A stretch of 20,396 nt of DNA from Myxococcales bacterium (GTDB lineage Bacteria > Myxococcota > Myxococcia > Myxococcales > Anaeromyxobacteraceae): the NCBI GenBank assembly GCA_021784995.1, contig JAJYHA010000183.1, positions 1 through 20,396 on the forward strand, given 5' to 3'. Below are positions 13,672 through 20,396 of this stretch, one piece after another; positions within the stretch are counted from its first letter, which is position 1, and each line of letters begins with the position of its first letter. The position numbers and the translations under genes are program-made. The notes below the pieces were generated by a model. That model saw only the letters and a program-made list of their open reading frames with translations, made no database searches and was not told where the DNA came from.

Positions 13672-16194
13672 ATGCCAGAGCGCCCCACCACCGCCCTCGT
13701 CCACTCCTGCCTCCCCTCGCGGCTCCCTCCCAGCATCGAGCGCATCGCGGAGTTCGCGATGGACCTGCGCTGGACCTGGTGTCACCCCTGCGACACCCTC
13801 TGGAGCAGCATCAACCCCGAGCGCTGGGAGCGCACCAGGAACCCGTGGCACATCCTCCAGGGCGTCTCCGCCGCCCGGCTGGAGGCCCTCTCCCACGACC
13901 CGGCCTTCCTGGCCGAGCTGCGACGCTTCGACGAGGAGCGCCGGGCCACGCTCGCCACGACCACCTGGATGCAGCAGGCCCATCCCGAGGCGCCGCTGGG
14001 TGCGGTCGCCTACTTCAGCCTGGAGTTCGGCTTCGGCGAGGCCCTCCCGCTCTACGCAGGCGGCCTGGGCGTGCTCGCGGCGGACCACCTGAAGGCGGCG
14101 AGCGACCTCGGGGTCCCCGTGGTCGGGGTGGGGCTCCTCTACCAGGAGGGCTACTTCCGCCAGAGCATCGACCCGGGCGGCGCCCAGCGCGAGACCTACC
14201 CCTACAACGACCCGCTCAGCCTGCCCATCGAGCCGGTGCTCGACGGCGAGGGCGGCTGGGAGCACGTCCGCCTCGCCCTCCCGGGGCGTCACCTCGCCCT
14301 CCGCGTGTGGCGCGCCACGGCCGGCAACTCGACCTTGCTGCTGCTCGACTCCAACGACCCCCTCAACGCGCCGGCCGATCGCGGCATCACGGCGAAGCTG
14401 TACGGGGGCGGCCCGGAGGTTCGGCTGCTGCAGGAGCTGGTGCTCGGCATCGGCGGCTGGCGCGCCCTGGAGGCGGCCGGGGTCGAGGCCGACGTCTGCC
14501 ACCTGAACGAGGGCCACGCCGCCTTCGCCGCCATCGAGCGCGCCCGTCGCTTCGCGCTGCAGCACCGCATCTCCTTCGACCGCGCCCTGTGGGCCACGCG
14601 GGCCGGCAACCTCTTCACGACCCACACGCCCGTCGCCGCCGGCTTCGATCGCTTCCCGCCGGCGCTCCTCGCGCGCTACTTCCCCGCCTTCGAGCTGGAC
14701 GACCTGGGCGTCGGCCTCGAGGTCCTGCTCTCCCTCGGCAGGGGGCCCGACCGGACCGAGCCCTTCAACATGGCCTACCTCGCGCTGCGCACCTGCGGGC
14801 ACGCGAACGGCGTGTCCCGCCTCCACGGCCAGGTCAGCCGGCAGCTGTTCCACGACCTCTTTCCCCGCTGGCCGGTGCACGAGGTGCCGGTGACGCACGT
14901 GACGAACGGGGTGCACGTCGCCACGTGGCACTCGGACCCGTCGGACCGGCTCTGGACCGAGCACTGCGGGGCGCGCCGCTGGCTCGACGACCAGCGCGCG
15001 GTGGAGGGCGGGCTCGACGCCGCCTCAGACGAGGAGCTGTGGGCCTTCCGCACCGAGGCGCGCCACGCCTTCATCCACCGCGCGCGCGAGCGCCTGGCGC
15101 TCCAGCTCGGGCGCAGGGGCGAGGACGAAGCGGCCGTCGCGCGCGCGGCGGGGGCCCTCGATCCCAACGTGCTGACGCTCGGGTTCGCCCGCCGCTTCGC
15201 GGCCTACAAGCGCGCCAACCTGCTGCTCGTCGATCCGGAGCGGCTGGTGCGGCTGCTGTCGAGCGCCGATCGCCCGGTCCAGATCGTCGTGGCGGGCAAG
15301 GCCCACCCGGACGACGACTGGGGCAAGCGGCTGGTCCAGGCCTGGGCCGTCTTCGTGCACCGGCCCGACGTGCGCGCGCGCGCCGTCTTCCTGGAGGACT
15401 ACGACCACGACCTGGCCCGTCACCTGGTGGCCGGCGTCGACGTCTGGCTCAACACGCCCCTGCGCCCCTGGGAGGCGTGCGGCACGAGCGGAATGAAGGT
15501 GCTCGTGAACGGCGGGCTCAACCTCTCCGAGCTGGACGGGTGGTGGGCGGAGGCCTACACGCCCGACGTCGGGTGGGCGCTGCGCGGCACGGGCGACGAC
15601 GCCCACGACGCGGACCAGCTCCTCGCGACGCTCGAGCGCGAGGTGGTGCCGGCCTTCTACGCGCGCGACGACGAGGGCATCCCGCGCGAGTGGACGCGGC
15701 GGATGCGGGCCAGCATGGGCCTGCTCACGCCCCGCTTCAGCGCCAACCGCATGGTGCGCGAGTACGCCGAGCAGCTCTACCTCCCCGCCGCCGCCGCGTT
15801 CCGCCGCCGCGCCGCGGACGGCGCCCAGGTGGCGCGCGACCTGGTGCGCTGGCACGCCTCCCTCGACGCGCGCTGGCACGAGGTGCACCTCGGCAAGGTG
15901 TCGGTCGAGGAGAGCGACGGCTCGGCCACCTTCACCGCGCAGCTCTACACCGGCGAGCTCCCCCCGGACGCCGTCCGCGCGGAGCTCTACGCCGAGCCCG
16001 CGCCCGACGCGGAGGCGCCGGCGCGCGTGCCGATGGAGCGGATCGGCGCCATGGCGGGCGCCGTCAACGCCTGGACCTGGCGCGCCACCGTCCCCGCCGG
16101 CCGGCCCTGGGGCGACTACACGGTCCGCGTCATGCCCCATCACCCCGACGCCATCGTCCCCACCGAGGAGCGGCGCATCCTCTGGCAGCGCTGA
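13672..16194 (+). CDS. glgP: Alpha-glucan phosphorylase (DUF3417 / TIGR02094 type)
   Basis: This 840-residue enzyme phosphorolyses alpha-1,4-glucan (glycogen or maltodextrin) to glucose-1-phosphate with pyridoxal phosphate as cofactor. The N-terminal DUF3417 module (about 10-110) has MDLRWTWCHPCDTLWSSINPERWERTRNPWHIL in outline; the catalytic GT35 part starts with AYFSLEFGFGEALPLYAGGLGVLAADHLKAASDLG. FARRFAAYKRANLL and the cofactor site EACGTSGMK with K609, followed by NGGLNLSELDGWW, match the divergent short phosphorylase class. A C-terminal beta-rich domain (about 730-840) completes it. Length is normal for this class. ATG at 13672 is used although no good Shine-Dalgarno precedes it and a small hairpin ends 5 nt upstream; an in-frame GTG at 13621 would add 17 residues. 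The next gene begins 19 nt after its stop, probably one operon. Confidence 0.93.
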   Translation: MPERPTTALVHSCLPSRLPPSIERIAEFAMDLRWTWCHPCDTLWSSINPERWERTRNPWHILQGVSAARLEALSHDPAFLAELRRFDEERRATLATTTWMQQAHPEAPLGAVAYFSLEFGFGEALPLYAGGLGVLAADHLKAASDLGVPVVGVGLLYQEGYFRQSIDPGGAQRETYPYNDPLSLPIEPVLDGEGGWEHVRLALPGRHLALRVWRATAGNSTLLLLDSNDPLNAPADRGITAKLYGGGPEVRLLQELVLGIGGWRALEAAGVEADVCHLNEGHAAFAAIERARRFALQHRISFDRALWATRAGNLFTTHTPVAAGFDRFPPALLARYFPAFELDDLGVGLEVLLSLGRGPDRTEPFNMAYLALRTCGHANGVSRLHGQVSRQLFHDLFPRWPVHEVPVTHVTNGVHVATWHSDPSDRLWTEHCGARRWLDDQRAVEGGLDAASDEELWAFRTEARHAFIHRARERLALQLGRRGEDEAAVARAAGALDPNVLTLGFARRFAAYKRANLLLVDPERLVRLLSSADRPVQIVVAGKAHPDDDWGKRLVQAWAVFVHRPDVRARAVFLEDYDHDLARHLVAGVDVWLNTPLRPWEACGTSGMKVLVNGGLNLSELDGWWAEAYTPDVGWALRGTGDDAHDADQLLATLEREVVPAFYARDDEGIPREWTRRMRASMGLLTPRFSANRMVREYAEQLYLPAAAAFRRRAADGAQVARDLVRWHASLDARWHEVHLGKVSVEESDGSATFTAQLYTGELPPDAVRAELYAEPAPDAEAPARVPMERIGAMAGAVNAWTWRATVPAGRPWGDYTVRVMPHHPDAIVPTEERRILWQR

Positions 16195-20280
<4,086 letters not shown>

Positions 20281-20396
20281 GATGAAACGGCCTGTCAATC
20301 GGGGACGTGGTTTAGGTCCTGGTTACGGTGTTCGTTCTCGTTCGTGAAGGGCGAGCCCGAGCAACGGGCGGACGGGGAAGCACCGACGACGAGTCA
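20281..20396. other. Window-edge intergenic stretch, no gene supported
   Basis: The 116 nt after gdhA are richer in A/T than the genes. They contain a TTCGT-rich run (20331-20344) and a weak hairpin GCCCG (20355-20359)/CGGGC (20365-20369) that may end gdhA transcription. A 21-codon frame from the ATG at 20282 to TGA exists, but most of its codons end in A or T, unlike every real gene here, and it has no ribosome site. Confidence 0.3.

Noticed and set aside
11283..13745. An 820-codon minus-strand open frame across the operon
   Set aside because: It is antisense to three coupled genes and encodes only Arg/Pro/Gly-rich low-complexity sequence, a typical shadow in GC-rich DNA.
20282..20347. A 21-codon Arg/Gly-rich small gene after gdhA
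   Set aside because: No ribosome site, and third-base use is opposite to all real genes in the window.

Overview
The window is about 20.4 kb of very GC-rich DNA, dense with genes and without any recognisable mobile element, tRNA, rRNA or CRISPR array. The gene content (HtrA with a two-component system, a DUF6125-like protein, a COG1237-type TAT-exported hydrolase, a divergent glucan phosphorylase, a PEP/pyruvate-binding-domain protein) and the strong G/C third-codon bias suggest a chromosomal segment of a Myxococcota / former deltaproteobacterial organism, with Anaeromyxobacter-like as the best guess. That taxon is an inference and was not tested.

Left part, minus strand, 3876 to 1: an OmpR-type response regulator, a QseC/TctE-like sensor kinase (GTGA stop/start overlap), an HtrA/DegP-type periplasmic serine protease with two PDZ domains, and the start of an exported thioredoxin-like CxxC protein. 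An 8-bp dyad that also contains two CTTAA half-sites 11 bp apart lies over the kinase stop codon, just upstream of htrA. This looks like an envelope-stress locus. Divergent from it is a YfcF-like glutathione S-transferase, whose 3' end overlaps tail to tail with an ABC-3 (ZnuBC-type) metal permease; the ATPase gene lies directly upstream of the permease.

Middle part, 6296 to 9796: an FmdB-type zinc-ribbon protein and a small SAM methyltransferase (plus strand), then a cysteine-rich DUF6125-like protein, a two-domain ChrA chromate transporter and a single-domain rhodanese (minus strand). 

The 492-nt gap 9797-10288 carries no gene. It is packed with hairpins, including an uninterrupted 21-bp hairpin whose three wobble pairs are all G-U on the plus strand. 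A closing helix brackets the array, and its 3' strand is also complementary to the Shine-Dalgarno sequence of the next gene. I read this as a candidate structured RNA, possibly a cis-acting leader, for the three-gene operon 10289-13579. That operon encodes a TAT-exported metallo-beta-lactamase-fold hydrolase, a membrane protein built from about two and a half copies of one repeat unit, and an unrecognised protein ending in Cys-Gly-Cys. This leader plus operon is the best candidate for an undescribed system here.

Right part, plus strand: a DUF3417-type alpha-glucan phosphorylase followed after 19 nt by a protein joining a P-loop-less KaiC/RecA-like domain to a PPDK-type ATP-grasp domain, suggesting a link between glycogen breakdown and PEP/pyruvate or nucleotide sensing. 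Next come a less GC-rich leader with an 11-bp direct repeat and NADP-type glutamate dehydrogenase gdhA. The last 116 nt change in base composition and hold no gene I can defend.
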